From the NCBI RefSeq assembly GCF_900104475.1, contig NZ_FNJR01000009.1:16482-80481 (forward strand): a DNA stretch of 64,000 nt. The letters are read 5' to 3'. This DNA is from Actinopolyspora xinjiangensis. GTDB lineage: Bacteria; Actinomycetota; Actinomycetes; Mycobacteriales; Pseudonocardiaceae. Each line of letters opens with the position of its first letter. Positions within the stretch are counted from its first letter, which is position 1. Both the position numbers and the translations under genes were made by a program. Of this stretch, positions 37,798-47,333 are shown piece by piece. Below the pieces are notes generated by a model. The model was not told the origin of the DNA, searched no databases, and saw only the letters and a list, made by a program, of their open reading frames with translations.

Positions 37798-37842
37798 TAG
37801 TTATTTTTCCATCGAAATGTGTCATGGAGTACTATCGCTGGC

Positions 37843-38361
37843 ATGACTGTCGCGGCGAACATGCCAGCGGACGGCGTCGAAGCGACCGTCCAGCGGTGGG
37901 GGGCTCAACGGCCCGACCTCGACGTTTCCCCGATGTCCGTGATCGGGTGGCTGACCACCGCGTCCCGACAGATCGAACGACGCCTGTCGACCGTACTGAC
38001 CGATTACGGATTGCAGAGCTGGGAATTCGACGTCCTGGCCACGCTACGCACCGACGGCGAACCCTACGAGATGTGTCCCGGCACGATCGGGGGACACCTG
38101 CGGGTCTCCAACAGCGCGATGACCAACCGGATCAACCGCCTGGAGGAGGCCGGGCTCGTCGAACGGCACTTCAGCCAGCAAAACCGCCGAATCATCATCA
38201 TCCGGCTCAGCGAACGAGGGATCGAGCTGACCGACCGGGCGATGGAGTGCTACCTGAACGAGGGCAAAAACGCGCTGCAGGCGCTCACCTCACAGGAGGT
38301 CGATCAGCTGTGCGGACTGCTGCGCAAGCTCAGCGCCGAAACCGGCACCGGCTCGGAGTGA
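37843..38361 (+). CDS. MarR-family transcriptional regulator
   Basis: 172 residues. Dimerisation helix around SVIGWLTTASRQIERRLSTV, winged helix with GTIGGHLRVSNSAMTNRINR as the DNA-reading part and wing SQQNRRIIIIRLSERG. MarR proteins usually repress a transporter or catabolic gene until a phenolic ligand binds. Start ATG 37843; a second ATG six codons on is possible. Candidate targets are its own promoter and the divergent 37-residue peptide gene, and perhaps the exporter/hydroxylase genes from 40.3 kb. Confidence 0.9.
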   Translation: MTVAANMPADGVEATVQRWGAQRPDLDVSPMSVIGWLTTASRQIERRLSTVLTDYGLQSWEFDVLATLRTDGEPYEMCPGTIGGHLRVSNSAMTNRINRLEEAGLVERHFSQQNRRIIIIRLSERGIELTDRAMECYLNEGKNALQALTSQEVDQLCGLLRKLSAETGTGSE

Positions 38362-39880
38362 CCACGACGGCGAATCCTCGCCATTCACGCTCCGCTCCCA
38401 GGACCGGGGAGAGACAAGGGTTCGCCCCTGCGAAACCCGCCGCGACGTCGCCCCGGAATGCCTGACACAGGCGATGATGCCGCTCCCCCGCGCCTCTTCC
38501 CGAACATCGCGTCACCGGCCAGCTCGCTTCGTGCGGTCGCTCGAATCCGGTGACGGCGGAAAGCGTGCCCACCACGTCGAGGGCCGTGTCGGGGCGTGTC
38601 CCCGGTTCGTCGGGACTTGCCGGTACAGCACATCCTGCCCGTGAGAACCGTAAGAGCTCTCCGACGACCCCGCCGCGGGAATACCTTGACCGGCTGTGCA
38701 TACACAGTCCGCTCTGGAGGTCCACGCTCGGGGACCGTGGGGAGGAACTCACGGAGGAAGCACTTCCGGCCGACCGGCAAGCACCCCGGCAAGCCGAGAA
38801 ATCGGACTTTTCGGTTGTCGTCGCGGAAAAATTCAGCAGAGCACCGGACCCGGCCGTGAAAAACGAAGATTCACTCACGCTCCTCCACGGGAACGACTTC
38901 GAACGACGTTTCCATGAGGCTCCGCAGCATGTTCTCGTCCGGATGGACCGCACTCACGACGCGGATATCCGAATCATCGTGACGAGAAGCCGGAGACACA
39001 CCGAATGTCCGATTTCTCCGATGTGTTCCCCCTTGTCTTCCTTCGCCTCCTGGCGGTGTGCGAGGAAGAGGACGGCGGTTGACGCCAGGCGGTGATCACG
39101 TCCCGGAAATTCCGGTGTGTGCTCGCGTCAAACGGGACACGTTGGGTCACAGTGTTGACGAGCACGCACCCTGTCCGGGAACCACCAGCGTACCGGTCAA
39201 CAGCTCCCGCAGCGCCGCACGGAGGAGTGTTCCCGGGGGCAGCCGGGAACGTATGCCTCAGCCACCCGCTCGACGTATCACAGTGGAGCTCTGGCGTACG
39301 GGTTCTCCTTGCCGTGGAAAACCGCACAACGCGCCCTTCCCGGATCCGATGGCTTCGGCCAGATCCTGAACAGAGGTCGTCTCTTACCTCTTCTCTCAGA
39401 ACACCTCCATCACCTGTAGCGGCACACGGTCGACGTCGAACTGTCGTACACGCCCATCGTGGCACTGGTCCTTCTGCTACGAAGCGTCGACAAAGTCGTC
39501 GCTCTCTCCGTTTATTTCGGACTCACCCCGCCTTCCTACCGACGAGCGACATCGCCACTTCCTTCGTCACCACCACAGGAGCTCCAGAAAACCACTGGTC
39601 AACCAATCGAGAAAGACATGCCGCACCGGCGGCACCGCACGCGCGGGCTCGCACCCTTGTCGACCGGTACCACCAAAAATCCCACGGAATCACGGCATCG
39701 CATTGCCCCACGAAGTACTGTACGATAACGTACTGTCCGACATCGAAATATACGCTGTTGAAGAGTTCGGGGCGTCCCAGCCGGTGCGCTCGTGACGTAC
39801 GGGCAACGGCTTCCACGAAGAACTCAACTCACGCGCCTGACCGGCGAGAACAGCCGTGAGGAAACGAGGGGAACAAGGTA
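38362..39880. other. Gene-poor 1.5-kb stretch
   Basis: No frame in this 1.5 kb resembles a known protein, and its composition is less GC-biased than the flanks. The best coding-like piece is a 28-codon frame on the minus strand (stop 38871, GTG 38957) reading SAVHPDENMLRSLMETSFE and ending VPVEERE, without a clear ribosome site. A 14-bp inverted repeat GTACG-ATAA-CGTAC lies at 39720-39733. It may be a decayed region or a site of past insertion. Confidence 0.4.
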
Positions 39881-40348
39881 GTGCGGTGTTCCGGCATCAG
39901 TGACGAACTCGCGGGGCGGATCGTCCGAGCCGCCGAACGGGGCGAACAGCGCTTCGTCGTGGCCGTGGTCGACGAGTCCGACCAGCTGAGGATCTTCCCG
40001 CTCCAGGACGGAGCCGAGCTCAACGCCGTGCAGGCACCCCAGGACTCGGAGTGTCCGGAGCACACTGGACCGACGACGTCGAGATCACCGAGACCGGGAT
40101 GCGGCCCCTCGACCGAAGGTCACACCCCGTGGGAACGGTTCCTCGCGGGCCATTCCCACGGCAGGGAACCTCGACGATGCCTCTCGCCCCCGTCGACACC
40201 GCTCCGGCGGCACCGACGCGGACGTCGGCCGCTACCGGTGGCAGCTGGCAGGCCCCCTCCGCGACACCGTCGGAAAACCGCCCCGAGCACCGATTCACCG
40301 ACCACCCGCGCGGGACGCGTCGTGGAAACGCCACTCCCTGGAGAATCC
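39881..40348 (+). pseudogene. Possible decayed or frameshifted gene upstream of the exporter
   Basis: From the GTG at 39881 the frame reads DELAGRIVRAAERGEQRFVV and continues VDESDQLRIFPLQDGAELNA with strong coding bias; then bias seems to move to a second frame (SGAHWTDDVEITETGMRPL from about 40051) and a third (TDADVGRYRWQLAGPLRDTV near 40220). This suggests a small gene damaged by frameshifts. The first frame stays open into the exporter, but the exporter has its own ribosome site. Alternatively only the first 60 codons are real. Confidence 0.35.
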
Positions 40349-41557
40349 ATGCCCATCGCGCTGTTCGTACTGGGGCTGACGGTGTTCAGCCTGGGAACCA
40401 CCGAATTCATGATCGCCGGACTACTTCCCGAACTCGCCGCGGGTTTCGGGGTCTCAGTGCCCGACGCGGGACTGCTGATATCGCTGTTCGCCGTGGGCGT
40501 CGTCATCGGAGCACCGGCGATGACCATGCTGACCGCGCGCGTCCCCAAGAAGGCCACGTTGGTCACCCTGCTCGTGGTGTTCGTGCTTGGGGAGAGCCTG
40601 GCCGCGGCGGCACCGAGCTACGGCGTGCTCATGGCCGCCCGCGTGCTCACCGCGATCTCGCACGGCGCGTTCTTCGGCATCGGCGCCGTGGTGGCGGCCA
40701 ACCTGGTACCCGAGGGGAAGAAGGCCCGAGCGATCGCGACCATGTTCGGCGGCCTGACCATCGCCACCATCGCGGGGGTTCCGCTGGGCACCTTCATCGG
40801 TCAGCACTTCGGCTGGCGAACCACCTTCTGGGCCGTGGCCGTGCTCGGCCTGATCAGTTTGGTCGGCGTGAGCACACTCGTCCCCCACCAGCCGAGGGGG
40901 GAACAGCCCGGCATCCGCAACGAGCTGTCCGCCTTCGCCAACCCCAAGGTCTGGCTGGCGCTGGCCACCACGATGCTCAGCCAGGCGGGACTGTACGCCG
41001 CCTACACCTACATCGCCCCGCTGCTGATCAACGTCACCGAATTCCCGAGGACCGCCGTGGCGCCCCTGCTGATGCTGTTCGGCGTGGGGAGCTTCCTGGG
41101 GACCGTCCTCGGCGGCAGATTCGCCGACCGGGGACCGATGACCACCCTGACCGTGGGGCTGGTGCTGCTGAGCGGCATCCTCCTGCTGTTCAGCGTCACC
41201 GCGCACAACGGTGTCACCATGATCGCCACTCTGGCGCTGTTCGGGGTGGCCGGCTTCCTGATCAACCCGGCCCTGCAGACCAGGGTGATGAACGAGTCCG
41301 CCGGAGCCCCGACGCTGACCAGTGCCAGCAACATCTCGGCGTTCAACATCGGCAACGCCCTCGGCCCCTGGCTGGCCGGCCTGGGGATCAGCTCCGGCCT
41401 CGGCTATCTCGCACCGAGCTGGATCGGAGCGGCACTGGCCGGTGCGGCATCGCTGACCGCGTTGGTGGGGGTGGCCGCCGATCAGCGACAACACCGGACG
41501 GCGGCGACCTCCGCAGCTGCCGGGGCCAGGTCGGAACCCGCCGTCTCGTCGAGCTGA
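40349..41557 (+). CDS. MFS exporter, DHA1 family (second copy)
   Basis: 402 residues, twelve membrane segments. LTVFSLGTTEFMIAGLLPEL at the N-terminus, VPKKATL in the 2-3 loop and SHGAFFGIGAVVAANLVPEG place it with the exporter at 7295-8545 in the Cmr/SotB group. ATG 40349 follows GGAGA. It leads a plus-strand row with a FrnE-like DsbA protein and an FAD hydroxylase, so it may export the substrate or product of that hydroxylase. Substrate unknown. Confidence 0.88.
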   Translation: MPIALFVLGLTVFSLGTTEFMIAGLLPELAAGFGVSVPDAGLLISLFAVGVVIGAPAMTMLTARVPKKATLVTLLVVFVLGESLAAAAPSYGVLMAARVLTAISHGAFFGIGAVVAANLVPEGKKARAIATMFGGLTIATIAGVPLGTFIGQHFGWRTTFWAVAVLGLISLVGVSTLVPHQPRGEQPGIRNELSAFANPKVWLALATTMLSQAGLYAAYTYIAPLLINVTEFPRTAVAPLLMLFGVGSFLGTVLGGRFADRGPMTTLTVGLVLLSGILLLFSVTAHNGVTMIATLALFGVAGFLINPALQTRVMNESAGAPTLTSASNISAFNIGNALGPWLAGLGISSGLGYLAPSWIGAALAGAASLTALVGVAADQRQHRTAATSAAAGARSEPAVSSS

Positions 41558-41750
41558 ACCACCTCGTGGCGGCCCGATGAACAACAATCATCGGCCGATC
41601 TCCACGACGAGCGGCACAACCGCTCGGGCAAACGGTGACACGATCTCCGATACGAGGGACAACTGGCCCGGTCGTGGTGTGCCAAGGCGCGCCGCGATCC
41701 GTCCGAGGTGTTCCGACGCCCCCGATCGGTACGACTTCCCGGAGACACCG

Positions 41751-42461
41751 ATGAACGCTGAAACCGACACGCCCGCCGCACCGGGCGGGCCCTCCCCCCT
41801 GACCGTGACGGTGTGGTCCGATTTGGGCTGCCCGTGGGCGACCCTGGCGCTGGAGACCCTGCGCCGCCGGGCGGGAGAGCGAGTGACGATCGAGCACCGC
41901 GCTTTCCCGCTGGAGCTGTTCAACTCCAGGCCCACCCCGCGCGGGATCGTCGACGAGGAGATCGCCGCCATCTCGGAGTTCCTGCCGGGGCTCGGATGGC
42001 AGCGCTGGCACGGAGCGGACTCCGCCTATCCCGTCTCGACGCTGCCCGCGATGGAGGCGGTGCGCGCCGTCGCCTCGTCGCAGGGCCCTGCGGCGGCCGA
42101 CGAACTGGACGCCGCGCTGCGCGACGCGTTCTACCGCCGCAGCGAGTGCGTCACGATCACCCCGGTGATCCTGGAGATCGCACGTCGATGCTCCACCGTG
42201 GACGCCGAATCGCTCGCCGACGAGCTGCGCGACGGCACCCACCGGAAGGCTGTTCACCAGGACTGGGAGACGGCACGATCCGAGACCGTGCGCGGCAGCC
42301 CCCACCTGTTCACCGCGGACGGGAGATCGGTGCACAACCCCGGCGTGCGCTGGGAACCGCGCGGCACTTCGGGACAGCCGCCGGTGCTGCGCGACTACGA
42401 CGAGACCTGGGTCGAGAAGTTCCTCTTCCCCGCTCCGCGCACCGAACCGACGACTACCTGA
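41751..42461 (+). CDS. DsbA-family (FrnE-like) oxidoreductase
   Basis: 236 residues, thioredoxin fold with helical insertion as in FrnE and 2-hydroxychromene-2-carboxylate isomerases. The active-site region is WSDLGCPWATLALE: the usual CxxC is reduced to one cysteine, which points to a glutathione/mycothiol-type or isomerase role rather than disulfide exchange. Further family features are EHRAFPLELFN and the cis-Pro region RGSPHLF. ATG 41751 follows GGAGA by seven bases. It is 193 nt after the exporter and 163 nt before the hydroxylase. Confidence 0.85.
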   Translation: MNAETDTPAAPGGPSPLTVTVWSDLGCPWATLALETLRRRAGERVTIEHRAFPLELFNSRPTPRGIVDEEIAAISEFLPGLGWQRWHGADSAYPVSTLPAMEAVRAVASSQGPAAADELDAALRDAFYRRSECVTITPVILEIARRCSTVDAESLADELRDGTHRKAVHQDWETARSETVRGSPHLFTADGRSVHNPGVRWEPRGTSGQPPVLRDYDETWVEKFLFPAPRTEPTTT

Positions 42462-42624
42462 TCAAGTCTTCGGCGTTCCCTTGTCGGAGCGACCGCCCCG
42501 GTGGAACCTCCACCCCGGGCCCGCTCCGCGCGGAGGCGCCCGGGCGAGCGCTCACCACAACCGTCCGACCACACGTCAGCACAACACCCGCTGGGCCACA
42601 CCAGGTCCCGAAAGGCAGGCGAAA

Positions 42625-44133
42625 TTGAACGCGACGGAACACACCGACGTCCTCGTCGTCGGGGGCGGACCGGTGGGACTGCTGCTGGCCAACGAGCTCG
42701 GCGCTCGGGGGGTCTCGGTCATCGTGGCCGAGGCGGCGGAAAGCATCAGACAGGAGCCGCGCGCGGGCACGTTGCACGCCCGCACCGTGCAGTCGCTGAC
42801 CAGACGTGGCTACCTGCGCGCCCCTGACACTCACTCCGCCAGCGCCAGCGCGGCACCGTTCCACTTCGCCGGAATGCCCGGCCTGGCGATCCACGCGCCG
42901 GCCACCGAGGGGCCACCGCTGATGAACGTGCCCCAGAGCGAGCTGGAACGGGCCCTGGCCGAACTCGCCGGGGAACTCGGTGTCGACGTCCGGCGCGGCG
43001 CGCGCGCCACCGAACTGCGCCGGGAGGAGCACGCGGTCGAGGTGACGGTCCGGACCGCGAAGGGCGAGCACCGCGTCAGGGCCGCCTACGTCGTCGGGGC
43101 CGACGGTGCCCGAAGCACCGTGCGTGAGCGGGCTGGGATCGGCGCGGCCACCCACCCGCCCAACTTCGCCGCGGTGCTGGGACTGGTACGCCTGGACCGA
43201 CCGGGCACCATCCCCGGCGGATGGGCGCACGGCCCGCACGGGTGGACCCTGGTCAACCCGAACCCCTCCGGCCACAGCCGCGTGATCGTGCACGACTTCC
43301 GCGAACCGCTGCCCGACCACCGCTCCCCCGTGGACCTGGACGAGCTTCGCGAGCGAACCTCGAGCGTGCTCGGTTTCGAGGTCGGCATGAGCGACCCGGC
43401 GTTCCTGACCAGGTTCAGCGACTTCTGCCGACTGGTCGACTCCTTCCGGGACGGTCGGGTGCTGCTGGCGGGCGACGCGGCCCACCTGCACCCGCCGCTC
43501 GGCGGGCAGGGACTCAACCTCGGCCTGCAGGACGCGCTCAACCTGGGTTGGAAACTCGCGCTGGTGGTCTCCGGGTCGGCTCCCGATTCGCTGCTGGACA
43601 CCTACCACGCGGAACGTCACCCGGCCGCGCGGCGGGTCGTCGACAACACCCGGGCCCAGTCCGCGCTGATGCATCCTGGCGAGGAGTTCGACCCGCTGCG
43701 CGACCTCTTCGGCGAGCTGCTGAACCTGCGACAGGCCAACGACCACGTGCAGGGACTGGTCAGCGGCCAGGGAGTGACCTACGAAGCGCTGGACAGCGCC
43801 GACGCGCGGCACGAGGGGAGGTTCCTGACCAATGTCGGAGTGCGCACCGAGCAGGCGCACACCAGTGTGGCGGAACTGCTCACCTCCGGATCGGGGCTGT
43901 TGCTGCTGACCCCGGCCGCCGGAGCGGAACTGGCCGACACCGCCCGCCAGTGGAAGGACCGGGTGGACGTCCGGACGGTGGAGCTCGACGAGGAGCGGGA
44001 GTGGAGCGCCGCTCTCGTACGCCCCGACGGCTATCTGGCTTGGACGAACGTGGCGGGCGGAACCTCGGCTGAGTCGCTGCGCGAGCACCTCGTCCACTTC
44101 TTCGGTCCGGCGGAGGGCCGGGAGAACCGCTGA
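42625..44133 (+). CDS. FAD-dependent aromatic hydroxylase (Rox/PgaE type)
   Basis: 502 residues, group A monooxygenase with the C-terminal thioredoxin-like domain of the RdmE/PgaE/rifampicin-monooxygenase branch. Motifs: VLVVGGGPVGLLLANELGAR, YVVGADGARSTVRERAGI and VLLAGDAAHLHPPLGGQGLN with LGLQDALNLGWKLA. Such enzymes hydroxylate polyketide aromatics or inactivate rifamycins and similar antibiotics. The start is TTG 42625 after AAAGG; homology begins at once. With the FrnE-like protein and the exporter upstream it forms a plausible xenobiotic or polyketide handling unit. Confidence 0.9.
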   Translation: MNATEHTDVLVVGGGPVGLLLANELGARGVSVIVAEAAESIRQEPRAGTLHARTVQSLTRRGYLRAPDTHSASASAAPFHFAGMPGLAIHAPATEGPPLMNVPQSELERALAELAGELGVDVRRGARATELRREEHAVEVTVRTAKGEHRVRAAYVVGADGARSTVRERAGIGAATHPPNFAAVLGLVRLDRPGTIPGGWAHGPHGWTLVNPNPSGHSRVIVHDFREPLPDHRSPVDLDELRERTSSVLGFEVGMSDPAFLTRFSDFCRLVDSFRDGRVLLAGDAAHLHPPLGGQGLNLGLQDALNLGWKLALVVSGSAPDSLLDTYHAERHPAARRVVDNTRAQSALMHPGEEFDPLRDLFGELLNLRQANDHVQGLVSGQGVTYEALDSADARHEGRFLTNVGVRTEQAHTSVAELLTSGSGLLLLTPAAGAELADTARQWKDRVDVRTVELDEEREWSAALVRPDGYLAWTNVAGGTSAESLREHLVHFFGPAEGRENR

Positions 44134-44169
44134 CGCGGCGGGCGCGGCACCGGTACCGGGCCTCCCGCT

Positions 44170-44373
44170 TCACCTCCCCGGACGATCACGCCGCCAGGAG
44201 CGGGATGGCACCAGCTCGGTGGAAAGCCCTCGGTGCCAACCGGCCCCGGCTCCCCGCCGAGCCCCCTCACCGGGGGAATCGGGCCGTTCCGCCGCCAGGC
44301 TCGACAGCACGGCAGTGAGCGCGGCGAGCTCGTGCTCGTCCGGATCACCGCGGATCACTCGCAACTCGGACAT
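44170..44373 (-). CDS. Acyl-CoA carboxylase epsilon subunit
   Basis: 67 residues, the small regulatory subunit specific to actinobacterial acyl-CoA carboxylases, which strengthens alpha-beta contact. The N-terminus MSELRVIRGDPDEHELAALT and the hydrophobic helix LTAVLSSLAAE are the family's signature; the C-terminal half is Gly/Arg-rich and ends in a Trp-containing segment. ATG 44373 follows GGAGGAGGAA. It lies 201 nt downstream of a beta subunit on the same strand and is the last gene of the AvrD cluster. Confidence 0.85.
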   Translation of the reverse strand: MSELRVIRGDPDEHELAALTAVLSSLAAERPDSPGEGARRGAGAGWHRGLSTELVPSRSWRRDRPGR

Positions 44374-44574
44374 GTGGTTCCTCCTCCCGGGGTCTCCCGG
44401 ATCGCGTCGACGCGCCTCCCGGCTTGGTGGGCGTAGAAACCACCCGCCGCGCGGTCGTAGCGCTCGCGGGATCTCCCGCGTCGTGCTCCCGCGCGGAACG
44501 GCCCGACGCGGGGTGGGGCTCCGAGGCCGGGCCACGGAACGGAGCCGGGGCCCGCCCACCGAGCGAGCCCTCGA

Positions 44575-46239
44575 TCAGTTGGGCGGGTTGCCGTGCTTGC
44601 GGGAGGGCAGGTCGGCGTCCTTGGCGCGCAGCATCCGCAGCGATTCGGCCAGTACGGCACGGGTCGCCCCCGGCGGGATGACGTCGTCGACCAGACCGCG
44701 CTCCGCGGCGTGGTAGGGGTGCATCAGTTCGCTCTCGTACTCCCGGACCCGGCGTTCCCGTACCGCCTCGGGGTCCTCGGCCTCCGCGATCTCCCGCCGG
44801 AAGATCACGTTGGCCGCGCCCTGCGCCCCCATGACCGCGATCTCGTTGGTCGGCCAGGCATAAGAGAGGTCGCATCCGATGGAACGCGAGTCCATGACGA
44901 TGTAGGCACCGCCGTAGGCCTTGCGTACCACGAGCTGGATGCGGGGCACCGTGGCATTGCAATAGGCGTAGAGCAGTTTCGCGCCGTGCCGGATGATCCC
45001 GCCGTGCTCCTGGTCCACCCCGGGCAGGAACCCCGGGACGTCGAGCAGCGTGACGAGGGGGATGTTGAACGCGTCGCACGTCTGGACGAACCGAGCCGCC
45101 TTCTCCGAGGCGGAGACGTCGAGCACCCCCGCGAGGTGGTTGGGCTGGTTCGCGACCACGCCGACCACCTCGCCCGCGATGCGGGCGAACACGCAGAGCA
45201 CGTTGGGCGCCCACCGCTCGTGCACTTCGAGATAGTCACCGTGGTCGACGACCTCCTCGATCACCTCGCGCATGTCGTAGGGCTTGTTGCCGTCCACCGG
45301 GACCTTCTCCTCCAGTCCCCCGCAGGGGCGGTCCGGTGGGTCCTCGACGGTCACGGTCGGGGGAAGCTCCCGATTGTTCGAGGGCAGCAGCGAGAGCAGG
45401 TAGCGGACCTCCTCCAGACAGCTCTCCTCGTCGTCGTAGGCGAAGTGGCACACGCCCGAATCGACGGAGTGCACGTCCACACCACCGAGCTCCTCGTGCG
45501 AGACCTCCCTGCCGGTGACCGCAGTGACGACGTCGGGACCGGTGATGAACATCCGCGCCGTGTCGCGGACCATGAACACGAAGTCGGTCAGCGCGGGCGC
45601 GTAGGAGGCGCCACCGGCGCAGGGGCCGAGCATCACGCTGATCTGCGGAATGACGCCCGAGGCCCGGCTGCTGCGCCGGAAGATGCCGCCGTAACCGGCC
45701 AGGGCCGACACCCCTTCCTGAATCCTCGCCCCTCCCCCGTCGTTGAGGCTGACCAGGGGCGCACCCGCCGCGACGGCCATGTCCATGATCTTGTGTATCT
45801 TCTGCGCGTAGGCCTCGCCCAGCGCACCGCCGAACACGCGGAAGTCCGCGGCGTAGACGAAGACGGTACTTCCGAGGACGGTCCCCCACCCCGTGACCAC
45901 CCCGTCGGTGTAAGGGCTGTTGTTCTCGAGGCCGAAGCCGGTGGCCCGGTGCCTGCGCAACGCCTCGACCTCGTTGAACGAGCCCTCGTCCAGCAACAGG
46001 TCGATGCGTTCCCGCGCGGTCAGCTTGCCCCTACCGTGCTGCCGGCTCGTCGCGTCCGGATCAGGTCCGGCTACGGCGGCCTCCTTGACGAGCTCCAGCT
46101 CGGCCAACCGCACGGAGACCGAGTCCCGCGAGGGTGATCGCGGTGCGGATCCGGTCGACGTGGCTCCGCTCACCGTGGGGTCGTCGCGCTCTTCCGGAGC
46201 CGCGGCTCCCTGTTGAAGCGTGTGCGTCAATGTGATCAC
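44575..46239 (-). CDS. Acyl-CoA carboxylase beta subunit (AccB/PccB type), cluster-borne
   Basis: About 554 residues, carboxyltransferase. Motifs GRGKLTARERIDLLLDEGSF, NDGGGARIQEGVSALAGYG, MLGPCAGGASYAPALTDF and LLDVPGFLPGVDQEHGGIIR. In GGAYIVMD the residue before VM (Ile447) corresponds, as I place it, to the Asp (propionyl-CoA) or Ile (acetyl-CoA) selectivity position of Streptomyces PccB/AccB, so malonyl-CoA supply is likely. The start is GTG 46239 or a nearby codon; the earlier open frame has no homology. The biotin-carrying alpha subunit is absent here and would come from elsewhere. Confidence 0.92.
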   Translation of the reverse strand: MITLTHTLQQGAAAPEERDDPTVSGATSTGSAPRSPSRDSVSVRLAELELVKEAAVAGPDPDATSRQHGRGKLTARERIDLLLDEGSFNEVEALRRHRATGFGLENNSPYTDGVVTGWGTVLGSTVFVYAADFRVFGGALGEAYAQKIHKIMDMAVAAGAPLVSLNDGGGARIQEGVSALAGYGGIFRRSSRASGVIPQISVMLGPCAGGASYAPALTDFVFMVRDTARMFITGPDVVTAVTGREVSHEELGGVDVHSVDSGVCHFAYDDEESCLEEVRYLLSLLPSNNRELPPTVTVEDPPDRPCGGLEEKVPVDGNKPYDMREVIEEVVDHGDYLEVHERWAPNVLCVFARIAGEVVGVVANQPNHLAGVLDVSASEKAARFVQTCDAFNIPLVTLLDVPGFLPGVDQEHGGIIRHGAKLLYAYCNATVPRIQLVVRKAYGGAYIVMDSRSIGCDLSYAWPTNEIAVMGAQGAANVIFRREIAEAEDPEAVRERRVREYESELMHPYHAAERGLVDDVIPPGATRAVLAESLRMLRAKDADLPSRKHGNPPN

Positions 46240-46304
46240 TACTCCACTGCCGTGGGACGAATCTGTTCTCCCCGCCCCCCCTCCGGGGATCGCGGACGGG
46301 CGTT

Positions 46305-47255
46305 TCAGAAGACCACCAGCTGACGCCCGCGGAGCCCGCCCGCCGCGAGCTTGTGGTGGGCCTCGACGGCGTCCTCGGGTTTGATCATCTCCGCCACGCG
46401 CGGCGTCAGGACCCGATCGGCCGCCAGTTGGGTCAGCTCGGCCAGCGTGGTCCGTTTGTCCGGGTGGTTCATGACCATGATGTGGTGCACGACGATGCCG
46501 CGCTCCTCGGCGATGTCCACCGGCCTGCACTCGACCAGCTGGCCACCGTCCCGGACCAGTGGGAGCACCTCCTCGCCCAGGACCGCGCCGTCCACGACCG
46601 CGTCGACTCCAGCCGGGAAGCTCGCGGTGTAGTTACGCGCCGTCTCCCGCGGCGTGGCACCCCGTTCCACGATCTCGTCGGCCCCGAGCTCCAGCAGGAG
46701 CTCGTGGTCCTCGGCGTTCTTGGCGTCGGCCACCACGTACAACCCCTGGTACTTGGCGAGCTGGATGGTGAAGCCGCCCAGCGCTCCCGGGCCCCCCGTC
46801 ACCGCGAGGGTGGCGCCGTGGGGCAGGTCGAGCAGCCGCAGCGCCATGTCGGCGGTGAGGCCGTTCATCGGCAGCCCCGCGCTCTCCACTGTGGGCAGTG
46901 AACTGGGAAGCGGGGCCACCTGCTCGCGTGGGACCACCACCCGCTCGGCCTGGGCTCCGCCGGTCTCGGTGAACGGGTTGACGAAGGCGACGACCCGTTG
47001 TCCCACCGAGAGGTCGGTGACGTCCTCGGCGACCTCCTCCACCGTCCCCGAGGCGTCCATTCCCGGCACGTAGGGCGGTTCCACCTCGCTGAGGTAGGCG
47101 GCGACCGCGCCCGACCTGAGCATGAGATCGGTGGGGTTGATCGCGGCGGCCGCCACCTTGACGCGTACGCATCCCGGCCGCAGTCGGGGAACGGGTTTCT
47201 CGACGACCTCGAGCACCTCCGGGTCTCCGAAGGAGCTGATGGCGATGGCGTGCAT
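46305..47255 (-). CDS. NADP-dependent quinone oxidoreductase-like reductase
   Basis: 316 residues, medium-chain dehydrogenase/reductase of the zinc-free quinone oxidoreductase type. The N-terminal GroES-like domain (MHAIAISSFGDPEVLEVVEK, AAINPTDLMLRSG) and Rossmann VTGGPGALGGFTIQLAKYQG with DAKNAEDHELLLELGADEIV are intact. In a biosynthetic setting such enzymes reduce an enone or keto group. It lies 65 nt from the carboxylase beta gene and 78 nt from the HAD gene, all on one strand. ATG 47255 follows GAAAGG. Confidence 0.9.
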   Translation of the reverse strand: MHAIAISSFGDPEVLEVVEKPVPRLRPGCVRVKVAAAAINPTDLMLRSGAVAAYLSEVEPPYVPGMDASGTVEEVAEDVTDLSVGQRVVAFVNPFTETGGAQAERVVVPREQVAPLPSSLPTVESAGLPMNGLTADMALRLLDLPHGATLAVTGGPGALGGFTIQLAKYQGLYVVADAKNAEDHELLLELGADEIVERGATPRETARNYTASFPAGVDAVVDGAVLGEEVLPLVRDGGQLVECRPVDIAEERGIVVHHIMVMNHPDKRTTLAELTQLAADRVLTPRVAEMIKPEDAVEAHHKLAAGGLRGRQLVVF

Positions 47256-47333
47256 GACTGGCCTTTCTCGGTAGTTGTTCGAGTGGTGGATTTCGTGCGT
47301 GGCGGGCCCTTCCGGCGGGAAGCGACCGCCGCG

